From assembly GCA_944321085.1 (NCBI GenBank), contig CALUJY010000003.1, forward strand, positions 62,001 to 126,000: a stretch of 64,000 nt of DNA, read 5' to 3'. Positions 7,806 through 16,260 of this stretch are shown one piece after another; position 1 is the stretch's first letter; every line of letters begins with the position of its first letter. A model generated the notes under the pieces. It worked only from the letters and a program-made list of their open reading frames with translations, had not been told where the DNA came from and searched no databases. This DNA comes from an uncultured Barnesiella sp. GTDB lineage: Bacteria; Bacteroidota; Bacteroidia; Bacteroidales; Barnesiellaceae_A. A program made the position numbers and the translations under genes.

Positions 7806-8996
7806 TTATAAAAAGTTTTTTCTTTCTACGATGATATAGGCATGGTATAAGGTGTCGTCGTGAAGCGGTGTTAGAGGCAGGTAGCCCGAGACGATGCGCC
7901 TGCCTTCGATGACCAGTGGGTGTTGCGCATACATGGCGCGATGCCGTTCGATATGTTGTGCTGGCGACGGTGCATACGCTACGTGATAGCTGCCGCTGCT
8001 TCCTTCTGCCATGAAGCGGCTGGCTATGCAATGGGCTACGAGTCCCATGTTCATACGTAAATTCAACTCTATACAGGGGTACAATCGCAGTGCAGTATCG
8101 TCATCGCGGTATATGATGGCATCTATACCGAAATACCCTTTGTAGTGAGGCGCAATGAGCTCGGTAGTGATGTGTTGCAATGCTGCTTGTGTGGCGTGTA
8201 GCGTGGCGGGCGATATAGAGCGCGATAGGTATCGCTCTATCGCCGTGTCGGGGGCGAGTATATTGCCGGTGTAGCTTCCGTGTCGGTCGGTATTGAAAAG
8301 CGAATAACCTGCAAATCGGGTTTGTATGCCGTTGCTGTAAAATTCAAAGGCAAGGTCGGCTGTTTTGTCGAGAAGTACTTCGCCCATGATGTAGCCTTGC
8401 TTGCGCAGTATGCCCTCGGCTTGTCGGGCTGTCGAGGTGTCGTATAGACCATTGACGCGGATAATGCCGCGACCGCTGCTCGACCATGGCGCTTTGAGCA
8501 ATGTGGCGCGATGCGAGGTCGCAAATCGTTCTGTGCTTGCGGCATCGTACAGTATTTCGGGTATCGGTGGCAACGGATAGTCGGGGATTAGTTCGGCAAA
8601 GCGTTGCAATATGTCGCGGGTTGTGGCGCGTCCCGACAGTCGGCGTATCTCTGTTATTTGTTTGTCGTCGGGTAGTTGCCGGCTTTCTATGCCGGCTTTT
8701 TCGAGTTGTTGGCATGTGTAGGCACTCCATCCCCATGGGCAGCATTCCCATTCACCGGGAGGCAGAGCGGGCGCTGTGCGTGAGGTGATGCCTAATCGTT
8801 CTATCGTTTGTTGCAGCTCGTCAGATGGCGGCCGTTGCGATAGTATGATACTCTCTTCGTCGGCATACCATATCGGTAGCAGAGCCAAGTCGGCAGCTAT
8901 CTTGCGGGCAGCCGGCGGCGGTGTGTAGTATCGCTTGCCCGAGGCGAGTGCTGTATCGTTTTCGGGAGCGAAGAGATAGACTTTTTGCAGCGCCAT
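7806..8996 (-). CDS. ATP-grasp-like protein of unknown substrate
   Basis: This 396-residue protein carries features of the ATP-grasp fold in its C-terminal half: a lysine/strand segment LLKAPWSSSGRGIIRV (about residues 195-210) resembling the phosphate-binding loop, VLLDKTADLAFEFY, and the acidic metal-binding strand CIELNLRMNMGLVA near residues 315-330, where E-x-N is typical of Mg-ATP ligands. The N-terminus (MALQKVYLFAPENDTALASG) looks like a Rossmann-type start. I choose the Met at 8996 because the preceding 20 residues are unlike the rest. No ligase partner or substrate can be named. The gene precedes the cytidylate-kinase-like gene on the same strand, though a promoter lies between them. 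Confidence 0.7.
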   Translation of the reverse strand: MALQKVYLFAPENDTALASGKRYYTPPPAARKIAADLALLPIWYADEESIILSQRPPSDELQQTIERLGITSRTAPALPPGEWECCPWGWSAYTCQQLEKAGIESRQLPDDKQITEIRRLSGRATTRDILQRFAELIPDYPLPPIPEILYDAASTERFATSHRATLLKAPWSSSGRGIIRVNGLYDTSTARQAEGILRKQGYIMGEVLLDKTADLAFEFYSNGIQTRFAGYSLFNTDRHGSYTGNILAPDTAIERYLSRSISPATLHATQAALQHITTELIAPHYKGYFGIDAIIYRDDDTALRLYPCIELNLRMNMGLVAHCIASRFMAEGSSGSYHVAYAPSPAQHIERHRAMYAQHPLVIEGRRIVSGYLPLTPLHDDTLYHAYIIVERKNFL

Positions 8997-9087
8997 AGAG
9001 TGTATTTGTGATGCAAAATTACGAAAAAACTCCTTTTGTAAGGCTTTATGGTGCAAGAGACGGTATATAGGTATTTCCTGATGTAAT

Positions 9088-9129
9088 AAGAAAAAGGGCT
9101 GTTTCTGAATTTTGTGTCAGAAACAGCCC
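9088..9129 (-). terminator. Rho-independent terminator of the galactose operon
   Basis: Arms GGGCTGTTTCTGA (9096-9108) and TCAGAAACAGCCC (9117-9129) enclose an 8-base loop. On the minus strand the hairpin is followed by TTTTTCTT. It lies 26 bases beyond the stop of the permease gene. Confidence 0.9.
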
Positions 9130-9154
9130 CGTAAATGTGTCGATAAGAGAATTA

Positions 9155-10372
9155 TTATTTTGTCCTTATCTTAGAACCTGCAAGGGTAAACCACAAAATG
9201 TAGGCATAGTAGATAAAGAGTGTGCCTACGGCTACACCGATACCCAGTGCCGGGCTGTCAACGATGCTACCCATGATAAGGGGCAAGATGGCAGCTCCTA
9301 TCACGCCTGTGTTGATGACACCCGATGCCTCTTTGGTGTTAGGACCGAGGTCTTGCAACCCGAGGTTGAAGATGAGCGGCCACATCACAGAGTGGAACAG
9401 TCCGGTGACGATGAGGGCATAGATGCTGTAAATACCCGGTAATGCAAACGAGAGCGCTACGCAGACTGCCGCAATGGTGAGGCAGGAGGCAAGCAGCGGG
9501 CGAGCTTTGAAGCGTGTAAGCACGATAGTACCTAATGCACGTCCTACGAGCATGCCGCCCCAATAGAACGAGAGTAGGGAGGTGGGGTCTCCTTCGATAC
9601 CTAAAGAACGTATCTTGGCAGGCAGGAGGCTGGGTATGCCGATTTCTACACCCATGTATGCTATGATACCTATAAGAGCAAGCCATACGTGGGGATATTT
9701 GTAGGCACTCGATTTGTAAGTAACGTTGCCCGACGCCTTGCCTTCTGTCTCTTCTTTTGACTCATTAATCTCGGGTAATTTCAGTTTGAGAAGGATGAGG
9801 CAAAGGATGAGGGTGAAGATACCAAGACCGAGGAATGGGAACTTGATAGATGCTGCGCTGTAACCTTCACTTCCCGATACGATAAGCATCGATACGAACA
9901 ATGGGGCTACCGTTGTGGCGAGCGAGTTGAAAGTTTGGCTCAGGGTCATACGGAAAGCACCTTTCTCGGGGGCTCCCAGAACCATTACGTAGGGATTCGA
10001 TACTAATTGCAGCAATACTATACCTATGGCTACGCAGAACATGCAGCACAAGAAGATGTAGTAGATGCCCGATGTTTCGCCCCACAGTGCAATACCGCCG
10101 AAGTTGAGTACAAAACCTAAGGTAATGATGGCAAGACCCAGCACGAGCGTGGTTTTGTAACCTAATCTCTTCATGAGAATGCCCAGCGGGATAGAAAGAA
10201 TGTACGCGCCGTAGAAAGCGGTATTGACAAGTTGTCCTTGTGTCTCGGTGAGTCCGAACGTTTGTTTGCAGAAGTCTATCATAGAGTTGTTCATCGTCGT
10301 TACGAAGCCGAGCAAGAAACAAACGATGATGACAACCGTCAAGGCAAACGTGTAATTGGGTTGTTGTTTCAT
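9155..10372 (-). CDS. Sugar:H+ symporter of the FHS/MFS family (glucose/galactose or fucose permease type)
   Basis: This 405-residue major-facilitator protein has twelve hydrophobic segments and resembles the FucP/GluP group: FALTVVIIVCFLLGFVTTMNNSM at the N-terminus, the loop GYKTTLVLGLAIITLGF, LVSNPYVMVLGAPEKGAFRM (the N-P-Y motif after membrane segment 4 is typical of the group) and a long charged central loop (ESKEETEGKASG). It probably imports galactose and/or glucose, as it is the last gene of the galM-galK operon, 17 bases after the nucleotidyltransferase gene, and precedes the operon's terminator. Substrate assignment is from context. Confidence 0.88.
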   Translation of the reverse strand: MKQQPNYTFALTVVIIVCFLLGFVTTMNNSMIDFCKQTFGLTETQGQLVNTAFYGAYILSIPLGILMKRLGYKTTLVLGLAIITLGFVLNFGGIALWGETSGIYYIFLCCMFCVAIGIVLLQLVSNPYVMVLGAPEKGAFRMTLSQTFNSLATTVAPLFVSMLIVSGSEGYSAASIKFPFLGLGIFTLILCLILLKLKLPEINESKEETEGKASGNVTYKSSAYKYPHVWLALIGIIAYMGVEIGIPSLLPAKIRSLGIEGDPTSLLSFYWGGMLVGRALGTIVLTRFKARPLLASCLTIAAVCVALSFALPGIYSIYALIVTGLFHSVMWPLIFNLGLQDLGPNTKEASGVINTGVIGAAILPLIMGSIVDSPALGIGVAVGTLFIYYAYILWFTLAGSKIRTK

Positions 10373-10389
10373 GAGTTTTTATTTGGAAT

Positions 10390-11295
10390 TTACGCAAAAA
10401 GTTTTTCAGGATATTCGCCGGCATCGACAAGTTGCTGTATCTTATCGACAACCGATTGGCGGTCGGCTGCATAGGTTACGCCAAACCAGCGGGCTGTCGT
10501 GTCGAGAACCTTGACAGTCGATGTACCTTCTTTGATAAGTTTATTTACCATCAACGGGATAAAAAATTCGGCTTTCAGATTGGCAATGTTCTCGTTGAGG
10601 AACTCCGAGAAGAAGGCTTCCGAGTGGTCGAAATAGTCGGGTGTGAAGCCCCACATATTCATCGATACGGGTGTGTTGTCGTCTATGGCAACCCATTGGT
10701 CGTTTTCGTCTTTGTATTTTACTACACCGTCGATGCGTTGTATTTGCGTTCGTTCCACTACATCGGTGAGCATGCGGTTGCTATCCATGGCACATACGCC
10801 GCGGGCTACGCTGCCGCTCTCTGAGAGGGTGTTACCCACGCGGTAACCTACCATGCAATATTGGTTTTGAGTACCTTCCATGGCTGCAAGTGCCTTGCCC
10901 AATACGGCAAAACTGTCGCGTCCGTAGAAGTCGTCGGCGTTGATAACGGCAAACGGTTCTTTGATGACATCTTTACCCATGAGTACGGCGTGGTTGGTTC
11001 CCCACGGTTTCACACGGTCGGCGGGGCAGCTGAATCCCTCGGGCAGTTTGTCGAGCGATTGGAATACGAGCTCTACCGGTATGTGGTTGATGTATTTGTT
11101 GAGAACTTTTTCGCGGAAATCTTGCTCGAAATCTTTTCTGATTACGAACACGACTTTTCCGAATCCGCCACGGATGGCATCGAAGATAGAATAGTCCATG
11201 ATGGTCTCGCCGTTGGGTCCTAAGCCGTCGAGCTGTTTGAGACCTCCGTATCGGCTACCCATACCGGCAGCCAAGACAAATAGTGTAGGTTTCAT
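10390..11295 (-). CDS. Sugar-1-phosphate nucleotidyltransferase of the galactose operon
   Basis: This 301-residue enzyme has a GT-A-type nucleotidyltransferase fold: LFVLAAGMGSRYGGLKQLDG (signature G-x-G-T/S-R with the downstream lysine), DYSIFDAIRGGFGKVVFVIR, and the metal-binding AVINADDFYGRDSF. It is distinct from GalU, which is shorter in the first loop and lacks the YGGLKQ segment. The start at 11295 is chosen because the Met precedes the conserved strand. The gene lies between galK and the sugar permease, where galT is expected in a Leloir operon. I infer it may convert galactose-1-phosphate (or glucose-1-phosphate) to the UDP-sugar with UTP. This is not shown by sequence alone. Confidence 0.8.
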   Translation of the reverse strand: MKPTLFVLAAGMGSRYGGLKQLDGLGPNGETIMDYSIFDAIRGGFGKVVFVIRKDFEQDFREKVLNKYINHIPVELVFQSLDKLPEGFSCPADRVKPWGTNHAVLMGKDVIKEPFAVINADDFYGRDSFAVLGKALAAMEGTQNQYCMVGYRVGNTLSESGSVARGVCAMDSNRMLTDVVERTQIQRIDGVVKYKDENDQWVAIDDNTPVSMNMWGFTPDYFDHSEAFFSEFLNENIANLKAEFFIPLMVNKLIKEGTSTVKVLDTTARWFGVTYAADRQSVVDKIQQLVDAGEYPEKLFA

Positions 11296-11327
11296 GATTA
11301 GTAGTATATTATTTGTATTTGTTCCGA

Positions 11328-12482
11328 TTAGCATATTTTACGGGCGCCGTCCGATATAACTACGTCGTATACCTTGGGAAGTTTACCATATTTTGCGCGA
11401 TAGGCTTCTTTGGCGCGGGTGATGAATGCGTCGTAGAGTTCGTTTTTCACCAAGTTGATGGTGCAACCGCCGAAGCCTCCACCCATGACGCGCGAACCGG
11501 TAACGCCGCATTCGCGGGCTATATCGTTGAGGAAGTCGAGCTCTTCGCAGCTTACTTCGTAGAGTTTGCTCATGCCGTGGTGGGTTTCGTACATTTTCTG
11601 TCCTACGGTTTCGTAGTCACCGCGTTCGAGTGCATCGCACACGTCGAGCACGCGTTGTATCTCTTCGATTACATATTCGGCACGCATGTAGTCTTCGGCC
11701 GATACCTCGCCTTTCACCTCTTGGAGCATCTCCATGCTGGCATCGCGCAGGAATTCTACGTGGGGGTGTTTCTTTTGCATGGCAGCAACCACAGCCTCAC
11801 AGCTTTGGCGACGTTTGTTGTATGCACTCGATGCCAGCTCGTGTTTCACAACCGAGTCGAGCAGAACGAGGCGGTAGCCTTCGGGTTTGAAGGGGAAGTA
11901 TTGATATTCGAGGGAACGGCAATCGAGTCGTATCAGGCTGCCTGCTTTGCCGAATACCGAGGCAAATTGGTCCATAATACCGCAGTTTACGCCGCAGTAG
12001 TTGTGCTCGGTGGCTTGCCCTACCTTGGCCAACTCGAATTTGTCTACTTTGTTATCGCCGAAGAGGTCGTTGAGGGCGTATGCGTAGGTGCTTTCCAATG
12101 CTGCCGACGACGACATGCCGGCACCGAGGGGAACATCGCCGGCAAAGGCCGTATTGAAGCCTTTTACATCTACGCCGCGTTTAATCATTTCGCGGCAAAC
12201 GCCGAAGATGTAGCGAGCCCATGATGTGCGCGGGGCGTCTTCTTCTTTGAGCCTGAACTCTACGTAGTCTTTCATATCTATCGAATAGGCGCGTACTTTG
12301 TCAGTTCCGTTGGGGCGAATCTCTGCCATCATGCCTTTGTCTATGGCGCCGGGGAATACGTAACCGCCATTATAGTCGGTGTGTTCGCCTATGAGGTTGA
12401 TACGGCCGGGCGAGGCATATATATTGCCGGTTTGTCCGTCGAAATGTTTGATAAATCTGCTTCTTACAAATTCTATATCCAT
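11328..12482 (-). CDS. galK: Galactokinase
   Basis: GalK phosphorylates alpha-D-galactose at C1. The 384-residue protein has the galactokinase signature GRINLIGEHTDYNGGYVFP near the N-terminus, the GHMP ATP loop VPLGAGMSSSAALE, and the C-terminal motif GSRVMGGGFGGCTINLV. The Met at 12482 (MDIEFVRSRF) is taken as start; nine extra upstream residues are not conserved. It lies 47 bases after galM and 32 bases before the nucleotidyltransferase gene on the same strand, so the four genes very likely form one transcript. Confidence 0.97.
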   Translation of the reverse strand: MDIEFVRSRFIKHFDGQTGNIYASPGRINLIGEHTDYNGGYVFPGAIDKGMMAEIRPNGTDKVRAYSIDMKDYVEFRLKEEDAPRTSWARYIFGVCREMIKRGVDVKGFNTAFAGDVPLGAGMSSSAALESTYAYALNDLFGDNKVDKFELAKVGQATEHNYCGVNCGIMDQFASVFGKAGSLIRLDCRSLEYQYFPFKPEGYRLVLLDSVVKHELASSAYNKRRQSCEAVVAAMQKKHPHVEFLRDASMEMLQEVKGEVSAEDYMRAEYVIEEIQRVLDVCDALERGDYETVGQKMYETHHGMSKLYEVSCEELDFLNDIARECGVTGSRVMGGGFGGCTINLVKNELYDAFITRAKEAYRAKYGKLPKVYDVVISDGARKIC

Positions 12483-12529
12483 AATATTAATTATTAAGGG
12501 GGTTAACAATGAAATTTATTTTTCTCTCT

Positions 12530-13609
12530 CTATTTTTCTATGCCGAATGCGAAGGTGGTGCGGCTTGTGAATGTTTCGCCTTTACGCAAGAGTGTAGTGG
12601 GGTATTGCGGATGGTTCGGCGAATCGGGGAAGTGTTGGGTCTCTAAGCAGAATGCCGATTGAGAGGGGTAGAATAGGCCTTTTTTCCCTTCTGATTTGCC
12701 TGCAAGCCAATTAGCGGTGTATAGTTGGATACCCGGTTCGGTGGTACATACTGTCATGACGATACCTGTGCGGGGTGATGAGCAGCGAGCTCCTTCGGCG
12801 TATGAGCCGTTACCTTTGTCGAGGACGTAGCAGTGGTCGTATCCGCGACCGAAGATGAGTTGTTCGAACGGTTCGTCGATGCGTTCGCCTATGGTATGCG
12901 GGGTGGAGAAGTCCATCGGCGTCCCTGCTACCGGTACGGGGTCGCCGTAGGGTATGGCGGTGTCGTCGGCAGGAAGGTATTTCGATGCGTGTATCGTGAG
13001 CACGTGGTCGTGTACGGTGGGTGTCCCTGCTCCCGAGAGATTGAAGAAAGCGTGGTTTGTCAGGTTCAGTACCGTGTCTTTGTCGGTAGTGGCTTGGTAG
13101 GTGAGTTCTACCTCGTTGTTGTCGGTCAGACGGTAGGTGACCGTGACGTGCAGTGTGCCGGGGAAGCCTTCTTCGCCGTCGGGCGAGGTGTAATGCAGCA
13201 AAAGGGTCTGCTCGTCGGGTTGCTCGGCATCCCATACTTTCGAGTTGAATCCTTTGATGCCTCCATGCAGATTGTTGGGGCCATTGTTGATGGCGAGTTT
13301 GTCATATACGACACCGTCGATTTCGAAACGGCCGCGGGCTATGCGGTTGGCATAGCGTCCGCATACGGCGCCGAAATAGGGCTCTTCGGTCGTAAGATAG
13401 TCGGCAATAGATGAGTGCCCGGTGACAACATCGGTCATCGCACCGTTGCGGTCGGGTACTAAAAGCGAAACGATGCGGGCTCCATAGGTACAAATGGTTA
13501 GCTCGCATCCGTTATGATTGGTTAAAGTATACAGACAGGATTCCTTTCCGTCGATGGTCGTGCGGAACTTTTTATTATCCAATCCCGACAGAGTCAGTTT
13601 ATTAGACAT
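12530..13609 (-). CDS. galM: Aldose 1-epimerase (mutarotase)
   Basis: GalM interconverts alpha and beta galactose so that galactokinase receives the alpha anomer. The 359-residue protein shows family motifs GCELTICTYGARIVSLLVPDR, YFGAVCGRYANRIARG (substrate-binding Arg), GGIKGFNSKVWD and LTNHAFFNLSG (catalytic His), and the final FCLETQHFPDSPNHP containing the catalytic Glu. No signal peptide is seen, so it is cytoplasmic. It is the first gene of the galM-galK-nucleotidyltransferase-permease operon. Confidence 0.96.
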   Translation of the reverse strand: MSNKLTLSGLDNKKFRTTIDGKESCLYTLTNHNGCELTICTYGARIVSLLVPDRNGAMTDVVTGHSSIADYLTTEEPYFGAVCGRYANRIARGRFEIDGVVYDKLAINNGPNNLHGGIKGFNSKVWDAEQPDEQTLLLHYTSPDGEEGFPGTLHVTVTYRLTDNNEVELTYQATTDKDTVLNLTNHAFFNLSGAGTPTVHDHVLTIHASKYLPADDTAIPYGDPVPVAGTPMDFSTPHTIGERIDEPFEQLIFGRGYDHCYVLDKGNGSYAEGARCSSPRTGIVMTVCTTEPGIQLYTANWLAGKSEGKKGLFYPSQSAFCLETQHFPDSPNHPQYPTTLLRKGETFTSRTTFAFGIEK

Positions 13610-13676
13610 GCGTGTATTAGATTTTACAGATTAACCTTATTAATTCCTATTGAAGGGCGTTGCCCTAATTGTGCCC

Positions 13677-13684
13677 CAAAGTTA
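13677..13684 (-). promoter_or_regulatory. Putative -7 box of the galactose operon
   Basis: Minus-strand TAACTTTG fits TAnnTTTG about 68 bases before the galM start. No good -33 TTG is at the right distance. A short inverted repeat, AGGGC-GTT-GCCCT, lies between this box and galM. The rest of the 324-base gap 13610-13933 holds only the hairpin at 13861-13890. Confidence 0.4.
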
Positions 13685-13860
13685 ACTAAAAATACCCTAC
13701 ACCTGTAAAGTTTTTCTCCATAAAATGTTAAAACGTGTGATTTCTTCGAAATGCTGCCCCCTATCGGTTGTGTGCGCTGATATTTTTGCGGATGTGCACT
13801 TTATTTATGCGGTATTTGCTTCGCTGCCATCATTTTGTGAGGCCGGTTGCAACGGAAACA

Positions 13861-13890
13861 ACAAGCGCGACTCTCCCGAGCCGCGCTTGT
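13861..13890 (-). terminator. Hairpin after the pectate-lyase gene, probable terminator
   Basis: Arms ACAAGCGCG (13861-13869) and CGCGCTTGT (13882-13890) form a GC-rich 9-bp stem with a 12-base loop. On the minus strand it is followed by TGTTTCC, a weak U-tract. It lies 44 bases past the lyase stop codon. Confidence 0.55.
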
Positions 13891-13933
13891 GTTTGAAAGT
13901 GATAGTTATAAAAGTGGTATTAATTTTGAGATA

Positions 13934-16147
13934 TTAATGTTTTACGAATTTATAGGTACTGCGGTTTCCGGCTCTATCGTATGCCGTAGCGATATAGATG
14001 CCTGCGGGAAGAGCGGCAATCTCTACCACTTGCATGTTGCGTGACGATGCTACCTTGCGACCTGTCAGGTCGTAAACGTTGATGGCTGCTGTTTCTCCGT
14101 AGCAGATGAGAGCTGTGTGGGTAAGGTAGAAGTCCATCTCGGTAGTTTTTACGTCTGTTACATTGTCGTAGCCGTTGAGGTATTCATATCCGCTGATGTA
14201 GAGGTCGGTGATATGCATGTCGCCCGTGCCTATGTTGGTGATGCGTATCTCCACGGGTTCTTTGCTCTTTATGGCCATGGAGGCTACGTCTACGGTATGA
14301 GTGCCTTTCTTATACTCTGCACTTTGCTCGGTCCACGATGTTTCGCCCGCAGCGCGGCTCTCGACTTTGAGCGTGCGTCCGCCGGTGATGTACATGCGCA
14401 TTTGGAAAGCGTGGAGGCATGGGAGTGTAAATTCGGCAGTGCCGTTTTTCGATATGGCGAGGGCGCCTGTTGTGCATCCGGTATAGTCAACGGTACCATT
14501 GCCGGCATATTCGGGTTTTATTGTCCAAGTTCCGCCGGTGATGAGCGAAGCGATAGAGTCGGGCATGACGGTGTCTTGGAAAGGATACCAGTTGCTCAGA
14601 ATTTTCTCGCCATAGACGATATTGCCCTCTTCGTCTCTGAAATCGGCGTAGGGGTCGTCGGGCTCTTCGTCTTCTACGCTACCGTCGTTTTCGGGGTATA
14701 TGAGAGTATATTCGTTGTTGTCTATGCCATATTCGAAGGCTCCCATGTCGGCCGATGTACCGTTGTAGGGAAGCGAGACGATGCTGCTGTATTCGGGATT
14801 TTTAATGTCGGCCGCATCGTATTGGTCGATGATGACGCCCGTATCGATAAAGTCGGAACCCTCTTTGAGACGGCCGAATCTGAGAGGCAGCGAGCCGTCG
14901 GCTTGACGGTCGGCAAGGGCATCTTCGTAAGTGAGGCTCACAAATTGGTTTGTGCGGTCTGTCGTGCTCTTGTTCAATCCGGTTTCGCCGGTATAGGGGT
15001 CGCTTCCGTCGCGGTCGCTATACGGGCTGCAATGGTCGAGTGTAGTCCAGCTGCAATATTGTATGTCGGCGCGAGGTTCCGAGGGTGAATCCTTGTAGTT
15101 GAATTGGTGATTGCGTTCTTCGCCGGCAAAGCCTATGCAATTACGCAATACCCAGTTGCCATACTCGGGGATGGCATTGTTGAAACCGTAGTTTACGCCG
15201 TTGCGTACCGATACGCAGTTGAAGAGATACGTACCTTCGTTGTGATTGTTTTGGTCGAAGCCTTTGTTGACGTTGTCGATGGAGATGCAGCGGGTGAAGA
15301 TGTGTGCGCCGAACGATGTTTTTTTGTCGTTGCTGCCACCCATTTTGAATCCGTTACCGTTGCCTTTGTTGTATCCGTTGTTCATCGTCCAGCAGTTGTC
15401 TACAACGATGGGATATACCGTGTAGTAGAAATCCCATCCGTCGTCGCTGTTGTACCATGAACGGCATCCGTGAAATTCGTTGCCGGGGCCCGGGAAGAGT
15501 TTTACGGCAAAACCATCGGCATCGCCGCCGTTGCTCCATACGTCGCAGTTGTTATAGCTGTCGCAGTTGAGTACGATGTTATAGCGTCCGTACTTGAAGT
15601 CGGGGTTACGGGTGTTTTCGCCATTGTCGCCTTTGCCGAATCCTTGTTGCAGGCCGGTATCGCCATTGTCGTGGAAGACACACTCTTCTACGACACAGAA
15701 GCTACCTTCTAATTTGAGTGCATTGTCGGGTGCGTTGCAGAACTCTATGCCGCGATAATGCCAATAGTTGGCGCCTATTTTGTGCATGATACCGCGGTTG
15801 TTTTTGGCAACATCTTCTATTTCGCGTTCAAGACGGTTGAAGTCGAATACGGGTTTTTCGCCTTCGGCGGCAAAGAGGCATATCCGTGCATCTTTTGTTC
15901 CGGTTTGTTGTATATTGATGGTTGCGTCGGGCTCGTAGGTGCCGCCATGTACCCAAATGGTATCGCCCGGCATGACAATGGTCAATACCTTTGTCAGCGT
16001 TGCAAAGGGTTGCTCTTCCGTACCGGTATTGTTATCGTCGCCATTGGTGGCGAGATGTAATTGACGAGCTTCGGTTGTGAAGTAGGTAAATAATGATGTT
16101 AAGATGCACAATGTGAGTGCTTTCAATCTAAGAGTAGAACTTTTCAT
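13934..16147 (-). CDS. Secreted right-handed beta-helix polysaccharide lyase (PL9-like pectate lyase) with C-terminal sorting tail
   Basis: This 737-residue exported protein probably cleaves pectic homogalacturonan by beta-elimination. A Sec signal peptide (KALTLCILTSLFTYFTTEA) is followed by a beta-helix (about residues 30-490) with family-9 motifs: ATNGDDNNTGTEEQPFATL, NCDSYNNCDVWSNGGDADGF, HGCRSWYNSDDGWDFY and the asparagine-rich turns NNGYNKGNGNGFKMGG. The last 60 residues (YDLTGRKVASS...LPAGIYIATAYD) resemble a C-terminal sorting domain of the type IX or related export route. A Met at 16147 directly before the signal peptide is chosen over one 9 codons upstream. The gene stands alone, with terminator-like and promoter-like elements on either side. 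Confidence 0.85.
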   Translation of the reverse strand: MKSSTLRLKALTLCILTSLFTYFTTEARQLHLATNGDDNNTGTEEQPFATLTKVLTIVMPGDTIWVHGGTYEPDATINIQQTGTKDARICLFAAEGEKPVFDFNRLEREIEDVAKNNRGIMHKIGANYWHYRGIEFCNAPDNALKLEGSFCVVEECVFHDNGDTGLQQGFGKGDNGENTRNPDFKYGRYNIVLNCDSYNNCDVWSNGGDADGFAVKLFPGPGNEFHGCRSWYNSDDGWDFYYTVYPIVVDNCWTMNNGYNKGNGNGFKMGGSNDKKTSFGAHIFTRCISIDNVNKGFDQNNHNEGTYLFNCVSVRNGVNYGFNNAIPEYGNWVLRNCIGFAGEERNHQFNYKDSPSEPRADIQYCSWTTLDHCSPYSDRDGSDPYTGETGLNKSTTDRTNQFVSLTYEDALADRQADGSLPLRFGRLKEGSDFIDTGVIIDQYDAADIKNPEYSSIVSLPYNGTSADMGAFEYGIDNNEYTLIYPENDGSVEDEEPDDPYADFRDEEGNIVYGEKILSNWYPFQDTVMPDSIASLITGGTWTIKPEYAGNGTVDYTGCTTGALAISKNGTAEFTLPCLHAFQMRMYITGGRTLKVESRAAGETSWTEQSAEYKKGTHTVDVASMAIKSKEPVEIRITNIGTGDMHITDLYISGYEYLNGYDNVTDVKTTEMDFYLTHTALICYGETAAINVYDLTGRKVASSRNMQVVEIAALPAGIYIATAYDRAGNRSTYKFVKH

Positions 16148-16171
16148 GGTATATCTCTCCAAAACTTGCTG

Positions 16172-16179
16172 CAAAGTTA
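16172..16179 (-). promoter_or_regulatory. Putative -7 box of the pectate-lyase gene
   Basis: Minus-strand TAACTTTG fits TAnnTTTG 25 bases before the chosen ATG. The box is identical to the one before galM. No -33 element is recognisable. Its position within the longer frame argues for the start at 16147. Confidence 0.4.
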
Positions 16180-16260
16180 ACCCTTAAATTGCTAACTCGA
16201 GTTGTATTTTTAGCTTGTTTATGTGTATTATTTAGTCATATTGAATAGAAATAGCAGAAG

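Noticed and set aside
7651..8031. Longer start for the cytidylate-kinase-like gene (about 127 extra codons)
   Set aside because: The extension is low-complexity, crosses a well-formed promoter at 7771-7802 and overlaps the neighbouring ATP-grasp gene. The family starts at MSQNLVITIGRQ.
11313..12224. Plus-strand frame of about 300 codons opposite galK
   Set aside because: galK motifs on the minus strand are complete. The plus-strand product is rich in Val/Phe/Ala without any domain.
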